The notes beneath the pieces were generated by a model. The model did no database searches and was not told the DNA's origin. It saw nothing but the letters and a program-made list of their open reading frames with translations. Both the position numbers and the translations under genes were made by a program. Below, in pieces: positions 63,412 to 64,000 of a DNA stretch of 64,000 bases (position 1 is the first letter of the stretch; each line of letters starts with the position of its first letter). Source of the DNA: Anisus vortex (Eukaryota; Mollusca; Gastropoda; Planorbidae); NCBI GenBank assembly GCA_949126835.1, contig OX421506.1, forward strand, positions 26,063,301 to 26,127,300, given 5' to 3'.

Positions 63412-64000
63412 AGCCGTTATGTGCCCGGTCCTCCGAACCGGCTAAAAGTTATGTTTACATACACTCTAACTACTCAGGCAGTTATAATGAGATTGCCCGC
63501 ATGACCTACGACACGAATTTAAACGTGAGGTAATTTTTTATTTGCCCGCTACAACATGAATTACCCGTTAAAATCATTACTCATCACCCATTATAACAAT
63601 TACAAAATTGCCCGCTATAAATTACGACGCAAATTAAAACATGAATATATTTTGTTCTATTCATTGATTAAGAACATTCGACAGTACTTTTTTTTTTTTT
63701 AATGATTGTTTGATATATTTTTTTTACGACAAACATTAAGTCGCAGACCTAAGTTGTGTTGTTTTTGTTTATTTGCTATTTATTTATTTATTGTTGCTTT
63801 GGAAGCAAACTTAGAATTAAATTTTCTATTCAACATGTAAAACAATAACAAATGAAACCCTTATGAAATAATGTTTATAAAACGTATACGACACGAATTA
63901 AAACTTTAAAAATTTAGTTCCGGCAATTTGAACATTGCCCGGCAAATTAAACATTGCCCGGTAATTTAAACATTGCTCGGTAATTTGAAACAGTGCCCGG
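63412..64000. repeat. 1.56-kb-period direct repeat, copy 2 (runs off the window)
   Basis: Begins ACAAGCCGTTATGTGCCCGG and follows copy 1 in order, including the final CCCGGTAATTTAAACATTG array. The true period is estimated as 1559 bp from the two starts. Confidence 0.9.

Overview
The window is animal nuclear DNA: AT-rich, with spliced genes and many SINEs, LINE fragments and cut-and-paste transposons. The gene family, the transposon mix and the tRNA-derived SINE type suggest a gastropod mollusc, possibly a freshwater pulmonate snail. That is inference from general knowledge; no search was run. The only host protein genes I can support are immune-type GTPases of the GIMAP/AIG1 family. There is also one tRNA-Trp gene.

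Layout. 1-9.0 kb: repeats, a decayed LINE (about 3.05-6.52 kb) and a second LINE fragment on the other strand (6.52-7.20 kb). 9.0-23.7 kb: three tandem minus-strand GIMAP genes with single coding exons (here GIMAP-1, -2, -3). Each ATG lies directly after a splice acceptor, so each should have an upstream leader exon. They share a GTPase body but end differently: a plain tail, a C-terminal hydrophobic anchor, and a 14-residue repeat array ending in a CaaX-like box. GIMAP-3 also lacks the glycine of the G3 motif. 28.2-34.1 kb: GIMAP-A, minus strand, three coding exons plus homologous leader exons; its C-terminal coiled-coil tail is lost by a frameshift. 34-42 kb: SINEs, small hAT-like elements, tRNA-Trp and a dead hAT transposon holding two nested insertions. 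42.3-52.8 kb: GIMAP-B, plus strand, head-to-head with GIMAP-A and with the same three-exon structure. Its first coding intron holds a THAP-containing element with 8-bp target duplications, which in turn holds a nearly intact 5'-truncated LINE. 53-58 kb: repeats and a broken transposon-type ORF. 57.8-58.1 kb: a third copy of the GIMAP-A leader region, plus strand, with no coding body in the remaining 6 kb. 60.8-64 kb: a hAT transposase remnant running into a direct repeat of about 1.56 kb period.

How it fits together. GIMAPs are GTP-binding proteins that usually sit on membranes and act in immune-cell survival or pathogen response. This cluster looks like one expanding by local duplication, some of it inverted, with change concentrated at the protein termini. 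The transposons sit mostly in introns and spacers. At least ten show terminal inverted repeats and/or target-site duplications by eye, so boundaries and insertion order can be read directly.
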